A DNA stretch of 6,685 bases from Candidatus Zhuqueibacterota bacterium RBG_16_48_16 (GCA_001771235.1 METF01000114.1:1-6685), one strand, 5' to 3'; counted from the first letter of the stretch, positions 1 through 6,142 are shown. The notes: generated from the letters alone by a model not told the origin. Program-made: numbers and translations.

Positions 1-123
1 CTGATTGTTATCGAACAAGCAAAGGCTTTTGACATCGAAATTTCCTTTAAAGATCATGCCAGGGTGGGAGTCCCGGTAACACTGTTGTCACTTTTGGCAC
101 TGATCGGGTGGATTTATTTTTAA
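1..123 (+). CDS. C-terminal end of an ion-transporter/ArsB-NhaD-type membrane permease (partial)
   Basis: Frame 1 is open from the window edge to a TAA at 121-123 and gives 40 residues. The peptide begins LIVIEQAKAFDIEISFKDHA, then has a hydrophobic stretch (VGVPVTLLSLLALIGWIYF) that runs to the stop. An amphipathic 'xxIxFxxHxxxGxPVTLLSLL' segment followed by a final transmembrane helix is the usual ending of the ArsB/NhaD/CitM (SLC13-like) permeases, which move anions or exchange Na+/H+ across the inner membrane. The substrate cannot be told from this fragment. The gene is convergent with the oxidoreductase gene, with 36 bp between the two stop codons. The start and most of the protein lie outside the window. 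The coding call is fairly secure and the family call is moderate. Confidence 0.65.
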   Translation: MIVIEQAKAFDIEISFKDHARVGVPVTLLSLLALIGWIYF

Positions 124-159
124 AACAACAACAGAACGTGGAGACGGCGCTGCCGCCTA

Positions 160-1515
160 TTACAATTCCCATCCGGGGCGGTATTCGTGATGGAGGTATT
201 GATCTGCTTCCGGTGCGTTGGGGAAGCGCATAGTTGTTGCATCCCACAGCAGTTTTTTATCGACACGCAAAGCGATATTTCCCAGCAAAACGACCTCGGT
301 GAGCGGTCCGGCTTTATCGAAATTCATACCCGCTGCTTCGCCGCCTTTGCAGGCGGCAATCCATTCCCGCCGATGGCCGATGGAACGGGGTAAGGTTTTT
401 GGCGGGCGCTGATATCCTTGCATTTTGGTTTCCGGTATAATGCGCAGGCCTCTGGCGCCGTGCGAGCCAGTGAGGATTTTGCCTTTATCGCCAATGTACA
501 ATACGCCGCCGAATTGATCGCCCATTTTTCGGCCTTCCTCCAGTTCTTCCGGGCGGTCCGGCATCAGGCCGCCATCGTACCAGATCAATTTCACCGTGGG
601 CATATCGCCGCGAGCCGGAAACTTGTAGCGCACAATAGAGGCGCGCGGATAGGTTTCTGTATTTTTCTTTTTATCCCAGTTCAACGCCTCGGCGACGAAA
701 TAGGAATGGCTGGCTTCGACACTTTCAGGATGGCCGAGCTTGAGCGCCCAAAAGATGGGGTCAAAGATGTGGCAGCCCATATCGCCCAGGCCGCCTGTGC
801 CAAAATCCCACCAGCCCCGCCATTTCATTGGCAAATAGGCTGGATGATAGGGCCGATAGGGAGCCGGTCCTATCCACAGCTCCCAATCAAGTGTATCGGG
901 TACTGGCGGAGTTTCCGTCGGTCGATCCATGCCCTGGGGCCACACCGGATGTGGCGACCAGGCATGTACCTCGCGAATGGCGCCGATAGCGCCATCCCAA
1001 ATCCATTCGCACAACAGCCGAGCCTCTTCCATGGCATGTCCCTGTATGCCCATTTGCGTGGCAACGCCGGCATGTCGCGCCGCTTCGGCCAGCGTACGCG
1101 CCTCAGAGATGGTATGGGTCAGCGGTTTTTCTGTATAAACATGCTTTCCGGCATTTATGGCAGCCATCGATGCACACGCATGCACATGGTCCGGAGTGGC
1201 CACTATGACGGCATCAATATCCTTCTGCTTTTCCAACATGATGTGAAAATCTTTATATTTGGGGACATCTGGAAATTGCATAAACGTCTCGCTGGCCCGA
1301 TCCCAGTCCACATCGCACAGGGCAACGATATTTTCTTCGGTCATCTCTTTGAGATCGGCAGCGCCCATGCCGCCTGATCCAATGGCGGCGATGTTGAGCT
1401 TGTCGCTGGGCGCTGTGTAACCTTTTCCGCCTAATACATATCGCGGGACGATCATGAACGAGGATGCAACGGCTGAAGCCGTTGACAAAAACGAGCGGCG
1501 ATTAATTTTTTTCAT
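160..1515 (-). CDS. Tat-exported Gfo/Idh/MocA family oxidoreductase
   Basis: A 451-residue NAD(P)-dependent oxidoreductase-fold protein. The N-terminus has a twin-arginine export signal (N5-R6-R7-S8-F9-L10, then a small hydrophobic stretch), so the folded, cofactor-loaded protein probably goes to the periplasm. The Rossmann domain starts near residue 40: nucleotide-binding loop GSGGMG at 46-51, acidic D68 ending the second strand (ALCDVD), ATPDHVH at 106-112 and the family EKP motif at 129-131 (K130). The C-terminal domain has GDMGCHIFDP at 244-253, with D245 and H249 as likely catalytic or substrate-binding residues. It ends in the PEAxxxL...YRPGWEL pattern of the long exported subgroup common in FCB bacteria and Planctomycetes. 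Members act on sugars or sugar derivatives; some relatives (GH109) use NAD to hydrolyse glycosides. The substrate is unknown. An AAGGAA ribosome site (1522-1527) lies 6 nt before the ATG. The methyltransferase gene ends 50 bp upstream on the same strand, so co-transcription is possible but unproven. Confidence 0.93.
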   Translation of the reverse strand: MKKINRRSFLSTASAVASSFMIVPRYVLGGKGYTAPSDKLNIAAIGSGGMGAADLKEMTEENIVALCDVDWDRASETFMQFPDVPKYKDFHIMLEKQKDIDAVIVATPDHVHACASMAAINAGKHVYTEKPLTHTISEARTLAEAARHAGVATQMGIQGHAMEEARLLCEWIWDGAIGAIREVHAWSPHPVWPQGMDRPTETPPVPDTLDWELWIGPAPYRPYHPAYLPMKWRGWWDFGTGGLGDMGCHIFDPIFWALKLGHPESVEASHSYFVAEALNWDKKKNTETYPRASIVRYKFPARGDMPTVKLIWYDGGLMPDRPEELEEGRKMGDQFGGVLYIGDKGKILTGSHGARGLRIIPETKMQGYQRPPKTLPRSIGHRREWIAACKGGEAAGMNFDKAGPLTEVVLLGNIALRVDKKLLWDATTMRFPNAPEADQYLHHEYRPGWEL

Positions 1516-1565
1516 GTTTAATTCCTTGTTTTCAAAACGGGCAGCTCAAGCTATTTTCCTAAATC

Positions 1566-2381
1566 TTATTTCCGGCTCACCCATACTTGCACAACAGCAT
1601 CATTGACCTCATCCACGCTATTAGCCCTGCCGACCTGGAGCTGGGAGAGAATTTTTGCATGGTCTTGCTGTAATTGGGGTGCATATATTTTTTTAAAACT
1701 GCTTTTTAACCATTTGGGAATGAAGCGTCGCAGCTTGAACCGGTCTTTTCTCACGCTGGCATAAAAGGCCTTTGCCTGTTTTAATACCCCTTTTCTTTGG
1801 TAATACGGCTCGCACGATTCAAACACATGGTGCAGGAGCCTTGAGAATTCCGGGACCGTCAGCTCATTCACGTGGCCGGGCGTGACACTGATTTGGCGAT
1901 AGACATCGCGATTCGGCGTGGAGATGACCAAATGGCCGTTCCGCTTGAGCAGGCGCTTCAATTCATTGAGAAATGTCAAAGCTTTTTCAGGCGGGATATG
2001 TTCAAAAGTCTCCAGGGAAACAATCGTTTCGAATTGGCAAGCCTCAAAATCTGTCGCGGTGGCGTCAGCGCAGAGATAGTTTAAATTGGCTCTTTGGTAG
2101 TGCTGTTGTGCATAGGCGATGTTATCGGCAGCGATATCGATACCGATAACATCGCTGGCAAGGTGTGCGAGATAATAACTACCATATCCCAGGCCACAGG
2201 CGGCATCCAATACCTTTTTGCCGCGGCAAAGCGATGCGGCAAACTGATAGAGCGCAACATAGCAAAGGTAGGAATAGTCGCTGGAAAATGAATGCGCGGC
2301 AACTGAAGCGGGCTTGATGCTCATAAAAAAGTCGATAGATGGCAAAAAGGTGTTTGGATCGGAAGAAGAGCTGTTCTTCAT
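1566..2381 (-). CDS. Class I SAM-dependent methyltransferase (glycan/UbiG-like type)
   Basis: A 271-residue protein with a Rossmann-like methyltransferase domain at about residues 35-160. Motif I is VLDAACGLGYG (57-67), which binds S-adenosylmethionine. The acidic residue ending strand 2 is in IDIA (81-84), motif II-like DA is at 106-107, SLETFEHIP (122-130) is the post-II segment, and GHLVISTPN (149-157) is motif III. The HVNELTVPEFSRLL segment (170-183) is often seen in methyltransferases of lipopolysaccharide and polysaccharide clusters. The last 70 residues are strongly basic (KxxFKLRRFIPKWLKSSFKK), which may help membrane or nucleic-acid association. The acceptor is unknown. Its ATG overlaps the TGA of the upstream DUF2892 gene as ATGA (2378-2381), which implies translational coupling. 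No strong ribosome site precedes it (only a purine-rich AAGAGA), which fits coupling. No glycan-synthesis genes are beside it. Confidence 0.9.
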   Translation of the reverse strand: MKNSSSSDPNTFLPSIDFFMSIKPASVAAHSFSSDYSYLCYVALYQFAASLCRGKKVLDAACGLGYGSYYLAHLASDVIGIDIAADNIAYAQQHYQRANLNYLCADATATDFEACQFETIVSLETFEHIPPEKALTFLNELKRLLKRNGHLVISTPNRDVYRQISVTPGHVNELTVPEFSRLLHHVFESCEPYYQRKGVLKQAKAFYASVRKDRFKLRRFIPKWLKSSFKKIYAPQLQQDHAKILSQLQVGRANSVDEVNDAVVQVWVSRK

Positions 2382-2569
2382 GTGGTCTCTTTTTTACAGG
2401 TAGAAATGCCAAAAGGCAGATAGGCCGGGCATACGCCAAAGAGCGCGGTCAGCAAAGGTATTAAACCCAAAACGCCCCACCAGGATTTAAAAATTATCCC
2501 CAAAACGATAACAGCACATCCAAGGATTATGCGGATGGTTTTGTCAATACTGCCGACATTCTTTTTCAT
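2378..2569 (-). CDS. DUF2892 (YgaP-type) small inner-membrane protein
   Basis: A 63-residue protein that matches the DUF2892 pattern along its whole length. It has an N-terminal MKKNVGSIDKTIRIILG segment, a first membrane helix (about 13-28, IILGCAVIVLGIIF), a short SWWG turn (29-32), a second helix (about 33-46, VLGLIPLLTALFG), then CPAYLPFGISTCK with cysteines at 47 and 58. In the family this domain forms a two-helix hairpin in the inner membrane, alone or attached to rhodanese domains. The conserved cysteines suggest redox or sulfur chemistry, but no function is proven. A GAGGAAA ribosome site (2574-2580) stands 4-5 nt before the ATG and supports this start. It is the first gene of a unit with the methyltransferase, overlapping it by 4 bp. 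It lies downstream of the 2658-2688 hairpin. Confidence 0.9.
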   Translation of the reverse strand: MKKNVGSIDKTIRIILGCAVIVLGIIFKSWWGVLGLIPLLTALFGVCPAYLPFGISTCKKETT

Positions 2570-2657
2570 GTTGTTTCCTCAGGTTGAAAGTTGTGCGCGG
2601 TTTGCATCTTTTGATTTTCCGTCTTTTGTTGTTGCTCTTTAGCACATTAGCCGCTAA

Positions 2658-2688
2658 CAAGGTAACCTTCTTTGAGAAGGTTACCTTG
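2658..2688 (-). terminator. Perfect 14-bp-stem hairpin after the GH5-like gene
   Basis: The arms CAAGGTAACCTTCT (2658-2671) and AGAAGGTTACCTTG (2675-2688) are exact reverse complements around a 3-nt loop. The element begins 17 nt beyond the TAA of the GH5-like gene, so it would form at the 3' end of that transcript. Neither strand has a run of T after the stem, so it is not a textbook intrinsic terminator. It may be a factor-assisted terminator or an mRNA 3'-end stabiliser. An operator for the DUF2892 gene, which starts 88 nt downstream, is a weaker alternative. A second small palindrome (TTAGC-C-GCTAA, 2647-2657) abuts it. Confidence 0.5.
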
Positions 2689-2705
2689 ATCATGCTATTA
2701 AGAAA

Positions 2706-4739
2706 CTAACGCATCAGCAACATACGTTTTACCAGGCTCTCGTCATTTACCTTTAACTCATAAAAGTATACACCGCTGGGAGCAGGCTTTGCATTGTTAT
2801 CCGTGCCATCCCAGGAAAGCCGATGCACGCCAGCCGTCTTATTGCCGCGTTCGAGGGTTTTAACTAGTGCACCTCTTACGTTGTATACAGACAGATTAAT
2901 GAATCCGTTCTTCGCCAGGCTGTATTCAATGGAGGTTGCAGGATTAAACGGATTCGGATAATTGGCTTCCAGGCGAAAGCCATCAGGTGTTTGGCTTCTG
3001 TTTGCCTCCACAGACGTTGGCGAAACGATACGCACTCGGTCAATATAAATTTCCGTATTTGGTTGTGCCGCTGTTTCGGAGACAAATTGAAAGCGCTGAA
3101 CAAAAGCCCAATCAAAAAGGCCCTCAGGATTATACCAGCTACGATCATCCGGATCCCATGCACCCTGATCCTGCATATCCGCTAGCGGCAGCGTAATTCG
3201 CTGCCATTCGCCATTAAAAGGCACTGTGGTGTTATCGATATGGTAATTCATGCGCCAGGGTCTCTCTTCCAGGTCTTCGTTAGCATCCTCGAAACGAGCC
3301 TCGATATGACCGGTTGGATCATCGCATCGAATAAAAAAGTCGAGCACATACCCGGATTCTGCCAGTAGAGACATATCAAGATACAATGGAAAGAAAAAGT
3401 CGACGGCATTATACTGGCCGGGATAAAAAATGCCCATGCAGTACGGGCCGGAAACCGGATTGTTTTCAACAAAAAAGTTGGGCTCGCCGTCGCCCAGCCA
3501 CCAGCCAACACGAGCCAATTCCGTAGCCTCATCATCAAATATGGTTATTCCTTCTGCTAATGGATCGGGAGCGTATCCTTCTGGTGGGGGAGGTGCGAGG
3601 CCGAGTGCTCCGACAAATCCTGCATTGACATCATACGGGAACGCTGAATAAAACATCCACACATCCGGATCGAGATTAAAATCGTAAAAGATGCCAAAAT
3701 CGCTGCGGTAGCTCGCCAAAGTCCACGCTATGCCATCTGCTGCACATTGTTCGACCACGGCTTGGTGCCAGGCGTTCCGGTCAGGATCTGGAACATACCA
3801 GCCCCTTCCCTTTGTGCTGTTATAATTAGTGCCTATTGTGGTGCCGAAACGTGCGCACCAAACCGGAACGCCGTTATCGGATGCAAACTTGGCCGCCAGG
3901 TCGATTCGCTGTTTTACATAATCAGCCGTGCCAGCATTTGCGTAATTGTTGTAAGCATCCGCAGCTAAAGTTCCCTGGTCTGCAGCATCCATGGCTGGCA
4001 TTTTTGCCGCCTCATAAGGAAATGGAACATCCACGGTGTTATAAGCAACTTCATTGACCGTCTGACCTTGTCGGGTAAAAAGAATCGGATCGAACATCTC
4101 AAAGGCATAGAGTATGTTGGCATCATCAAATTTTGCCAGCCCGCCAAGCGCATCTATGGAATAGAGTGCTACGGGGCCAACGACAATAGTATGGGTTGCA
4201 TCCACCTCGCGAATGCCCTTGATGACCTCGGCAGCTACACCGTTCCAGTTTTCCGCGCTTATTCTGCTGGTCGGGCGTACGAGTATCTCGTACAATACAA
4301 CATCGCCTTGCGCTGCATAGTGTTTTGCCACGTTCTTCCAGTTTGCGATCAGTCGATCTTTAATCACATCCTTATTCTCATTAGTAATTTCTTCGCCCGT
4401 GTTGGCAATAACAACTTTTAGGCCCACCTCACTCGCCCAGTTAATGGCGCGATTCAAACAGGTGATGAAAATCGGACTTATTTGGTATTCCGGCGCCGTA
4501 TTTTCATACGTGGTAAAGTTGACGTAAATTCGAACGTGATCAAAACCAAGAGCCTTCAAGTCCTGAAAGTCTTTTTTTGAATAGCGGGTCGTTTGAACAT
4601 AATAGGCTTCGTCGGTATTGAGCCAATCCGTGAGATTAACGCCGTGGCCGAGCGTGGTTACGGCACTGGCCGGTTGTGTGGCGATGAAGGATAAAACAAG
4701 GACTGTAAAGAATAATGCAGCAGTAACATGTTTTACCAT
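2706..4739 (-). CDS. Secreted GH5-like protein with lost catalytic residues, carbohydrate-binding-like domain and T9SS/FlgD-like tail
   Basis: A 677-residue multidomain secreted protein. Residues 1-26 are a Sec signal peptide with an AxA cleavage site (A24-S25-A26). Residues about 30-380 follow glycoside hydrolase family 5 strand by strand: HGVNLTDWL (32-40), ALGFDHVRIYV (63-73, conserved R70), GLKVVI (106-111), VVLYEIL (147-153), NWNGVAAEVIKGIREVD (165-181), IVVGP (185-189), FDPILFTRQG (216-225), GVPVWC (290-295) and GIAWT..SY..DFGIFYD (336-353). The catalytic positions are altered: NEP is VRP (154-156), GEFG is ARFG (296-299), the strand-6 His is E214, and the WxYW segment is WTLA (339-342). 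Hydrolase activity is therefore doubtful. A PPPP linker (383-386) leads to a beta-rich domain (about 398-575) that resembles carbohydrate-binding jelly rolls. Residues about 588-677 (YPNPFNP at 594-600, WDG, SGVYFYELK) are a FlgD-like/type IX secretion tail that suggests surface display. A perfect AGGAGGT (4744-4750) precedes the ATG. It appears monocistronic. Confidence 0.92.
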   Translation of the reverse strand: MVKHVTAALFFTVLVLSFIATQPASAVTTLGHGVNLTDWLNTDEAYYVQTTRYSKKDFQDLKALGFDHVRIYVNFTTYENTAPEYQISPIFITCLNRAINWASEVGLKVVIANTGEEITNENKDVIKDRLIANWKNVAKHYAAQGDVVLYEILVRPTSRISAENWNGVAAEVIKGIREVDATHTIVVGPVALYSIDALGGLAKFDDANILYAFEMFDPILFTRQGQTVNEVAYNTVDVPFPYEAAKMPAMDAADQGTLAADAYNNYANAGTADYVKQRIDLAAKFASDNGVPVWCARFGTTIGTNYNSTKGRGWYVPDPDRNAWHQAVVEQCAADGIAWTLASYRSDFGIFYDFNLDPDVWMFYSAFPYDVNAGFVGALGLAPPPPEGYAPDPLAEGITIFDDEATELARVGWWLGDGEPNFFVENNPVSGPYCMGIFYPGQYNAVDFFFPLYLDMSLLAESGYVLDFFIRCDDPTGHIEARFEDANEDLEERPWRMNYHIDNTTVPFNGEWQRITLPLADMQDQGAWDPDDRSWYNPEGLFDWAFVQRFQFVSETAAQPNTEIYIDRVRIVSPTSVEANRSQTPDGFRLEANYPNPFNPATSIEYSLAKNGFINLSVYNVRGALVKTLERGNKTAGVHRLSWDGTDNNAKPAPSGVYFYELKVNDESLVKRMLLMR

Positions 4740-4834
4740 AGCGACCTCCTCTTTTTTTGATTGAATTTAATCGCGGACGGTCTAATTGTTCACTTGGTAC
4801 GCTGACCAGAACTGTGATCACTTCCTTGAGCTTA

Positions 4835-4862
4835 ATATTATTTTAATATATTTGAAAATCAA
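4835..4862 (-). promoter_or_regulatory. Candidate sigma-70-like promoter of the GH5-like gene
   Basis: On the minus strand TTGATT (4857-4862) and TAATAT (4835-4840) are separated by 16 nt in a very AT-rich stretch, each matching 4 of 6 consensus bases. This would give a 5' leader of roughly 85-90 nt before the ATG at 4739. An 8-bp palindrome GTGATCAC (4814-4821) lies just downstream and could be an operator. The promoter grammar of the host phylum is uncertain, so this is only a candidate. Confidence 0.35.
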
Positions 4863-4901
4863 GGTAAAAATATGAAAATTTGTAAGACCTCACTCATTGG
4901 C

Positions 4902-4968
4902 GGAGATGCCTGCATCCGCAGGCATGACAGCCCGCCGCAGCGTCATTCCTGCGCGTGCAGGAATCTCC
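4902..4968. repeat. Head-to-head pair of REP-like palindromes (REPIN-like element)
   Basis: Two 27-bp units face each other across a 13-bp spacer (4929-4941). The first (4902-4928, minus orientation) contains ATGCCTGC/GCAGGCAT arms (4906-4913 and 4918-4925) around ATCC. The second (4942-4968, plus orientation) contains ATTCCTGC/GCAGGAAT arms (4945-4952 and 4957-4964) around GCGT. Read in the same direction, both units begin GTCAT and end ATCTCC, and differ by one base pair in the stem that is changed on both sides, plus loop bases. This is the layout of mobile REP/REPIN elements, which many bacterial genomes carry in intergenic DNA. It lies between the lipoprotein and GH5-like genes. Confidence 0.8.
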
Positions 4969-4995
4969 TTCAATGCCCATCAAAATTTAAAATCC

Positions 4996-5029
4996 ACCCG
5001 GAAGTCCCCGGCTTCCGGGTATTTTTTAA
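4996..5029. terminator. Intrinsic terminator hairpin downstream of the lipoprotein gene
   Basis: Arms ACCCGGAAG (4996-5004) and CTTCCGGGT (5012-5020) form a 9-bp GC-rich stem around a 7-nt loop. On the plus strand ATTTTTTAA follows directly. On the minus strand the stem is followed by GGATTTTAAATTTT, which is T-rich after two G. The stem starts 20 nt past the TAA of the minus-strand lipoprotein gene, so its working role is probably to end that transcript. The plus-strand T tract makes it potentially bidirectional. Confidence 0.75.
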
Positions 5030-5040
5030 TGCGGTCTTGC

Positions 5041-5871
5041 TTATGCTGGCGCATCTAAATCATCGTGATTTTCATCCCAGTGGGCCGGCTGGCCGTTATT
5101 ATAATCGGGCACCTGCAAATAGCCGGCGGTGGTCACGGCATCCCAATAAATGATAGAGGTAAATCCTGTCGATTCGTCGTAAAATTCGATTTTCCGGTCG
5201 TTGCTAAGCACCGTATAGGTCAGCACATCGCCAAGGCCGTCGCTTCCTTCATCGATATTGGAAAAGCTCAGGCGGGCATCTTCCGGCCCGTCTACAGTCC
5301 AGTCGATTAATGCGACTTTTTGCAGAGTGTCCGGCTTTTGCGGGTTGTAAAAAGTCCACTGGCCCTGGCTGTTTTCGATATTCGCATAACCTTCGTACCA
5401 GAGAAAACTATCTAACGCCGGATTTGTTTGCCGGGTCGAGACCCGCATTTCCCATTTGACGCGCAGATTCTCTCTATCCACCCAACCGGCCAGGTCGGCC
5501 TCGTAGCGGAGTAGTAAATAAGGCGCCTCAAAAACCCAGTGGAATTTTCCGTCCGATTCCAGCGTGGGTTGTTGGGATAAAGCCTGGGCAAAAATAACCG
5601 AAGGTGGAGTGATGCCGATCAGCACGATGCTGTTGATGATAAAGACCCTGGCCGCGGCATTGTTAAAATTGTTTTTCGATTGGATCGTCGCGTTCTTGGC
5701 CAATTGGCTGCCGCCGGTGTTGAACGAAGACAGATCGAATGTCATCGATGCGGCTGGCGGCAAATCCGGCGCTACCGGGATTTCGCCGATGGGATTGTCC
5801 TCTTTATTGCAGGCATTCAAGAACAAAAAGAGGGCCAATGCTATAACACCCATTATTCTGTTCGCTTTCAT
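5041..5871 (-). CDS. Unrecognised lipoprotein with acidic/His C-terminus
   Basis: A 276-residue protein that I cannot assign to a named family. Residues 1-21 are a lipoprotein signal: MKANR, a hydrophobic core (IMGVIALALFLFL) and the lipobox LNAC with C21 as the lipidated cysteine. The mature part starts with a flexible NKEDNPIGEIPVAPDLPPAA stretch, then an Asn/Ser/Ala-rich region (about 52-75), then alternating hydrophobic/polar segments rich in Trp and Tyr (KFHWVF, LRVKWEMRVS, FLWYEGYANIENSQGQWTFY, KIEFYDESTGFTSIIYWD) that suggest an all-beta fold. The C-terminus holds H264 and H269 among five acidic residues (HWDENHDDLD). It probably sits in the periplasm on a membrane, or on the surface. 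An AAGGAGGT ribosome site (5876-5883) lies 4 nt before the ATG and fixes the start. It is divergent from nikR and is followed by a terminator, so it is probably monocistronic. Confidence 0.88.
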   Translation of the reverse strand: MKANRIMGVIALALFLFLNACNKEDNPIGEIPVAPDLPPAASMTFDLSSFNTGGSQLAKNATIQSKNNFNNAAARVFIINSIVLIGITPPSVIFAQALSQQPTLESDGKFHWVFEAPYLLLRYEADLAGWVDRENLRVKWEMRVSTRQTNPALDSFLWYEGYANIENSQGQWTFYNPQKPDTLQKVALIDWTVDGPEDARLSFSNIDEGSDGLGDVLTYTVLSNDRKIEFYDESTGFTSIIYWDAVTTAGYLQVPDYNNGQPAHWDENHDDLDAPA

Positions 5872-5883
5872 TTGAACCTCCTT

Positions 5884-6142
5884 AGGGTTAATTTGCGAAA
5901 TGACAACAAAACCTTACGCAATTCAGCCAGAAGAGAGTGTGACGTGCGGCAAAAGTTCGGAACTTACGGCCAAACCGCCTGTGATTTCAGCAGGAATGTC
6001 TGGAGTTTATGTGACTCAGGGCAAGTTTTTGTCTGAGGCAACTTTTTACATAAATACCACACCACAAGAATCTTTTGGCGCTTTGATAAAAGGATTATTG
6101 TTTTTAAATTTAATCGGCAATTCATCCACAACTATTTTATTG
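5884..6142. other. Divergent intergenic region between the lipoprotein gene and nikR
   Basis: About 260 bp with no gene I can support. It must carry the promoters for both flanking genes. Visible structure includes a 13-bp palindrome AAGTTC-G-GAACTT (5953-5965), a close direct repeat GGCAAGTTTTT / GGCAACTTTTT (6020-6030 and 6037-6047, 17-bp period), and an AT-rich stretch before nikR with TTGATA at 6083-6088 but no well-spaced -10. I see no E. coli-type NikR operator (GTATGA-N16-TCATAC) and no riboswitch consensus that I recognise. The frame upstream of nikR stays open from 5900, but looks non-coding. Confidence 0.6.

Noticed and set aside
145..155. Possible terminator CGGC-GCT-GCCG between the permease and oxidoreductase stop codons
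   Set aside because: The stem is only 4 bp with no T tract on either strand.
418..1377. Long plus-strand open frame (319 codons) opposite the oxidoreductase gene
   Set aside because: It is antisense to a clear Gfo/Idh/MocA gene whose motifs are intact. The translation has no recognisable domain and no ribosome site; long antisense frames are common opposite GC-rich coding DNA.
1516..1565. Small palindromes GTTTT-C-AAAAC (1528-1538) and AGCT-CA-AGCT (1543-1552) as operators
   Set aside because: The arms are only 4-5 bp and expected by chance; nothing else supports regulation here.
2179..2439. Minus-strand frame of 86 codons across the DUF2892/methyltransferase junction
   Set aside because: It is out of frame with two genes that have clear family motifs and an ATGA overlap.
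4068..4421. Plus-strand frame of 117 codons inside the GH5-like gene
   Set aside because: It lies opposite conserved GH5-fold segments and shows no protein features of its own.
4813..4821. CRP-like site TGTGATCAC upstream of the GH5-like gene
   Set aside because: It lacks the second half-site at the correct spacing (TGTGA-N6-TCACA) and the host is unlikely to use the enterobacterial consensus; noted only as a small palindrome.
4872..5153. Plus-strand open frame of 93 codons
   Set aside because: It runs through the REPIN-like palindromes and the terminator hairpin into the antisense of the lipoprotein gene. The peptide (HSCACRN...) is the usual false translation of such repeats.
5564..6036. 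Two plus-strand frames opposite the lipoprotein start
   Set aside because: They are antisense to the signal peptide and ribosome site of a well-supported gene; their hydrophobic stretch is the mirror of that signal peptide.
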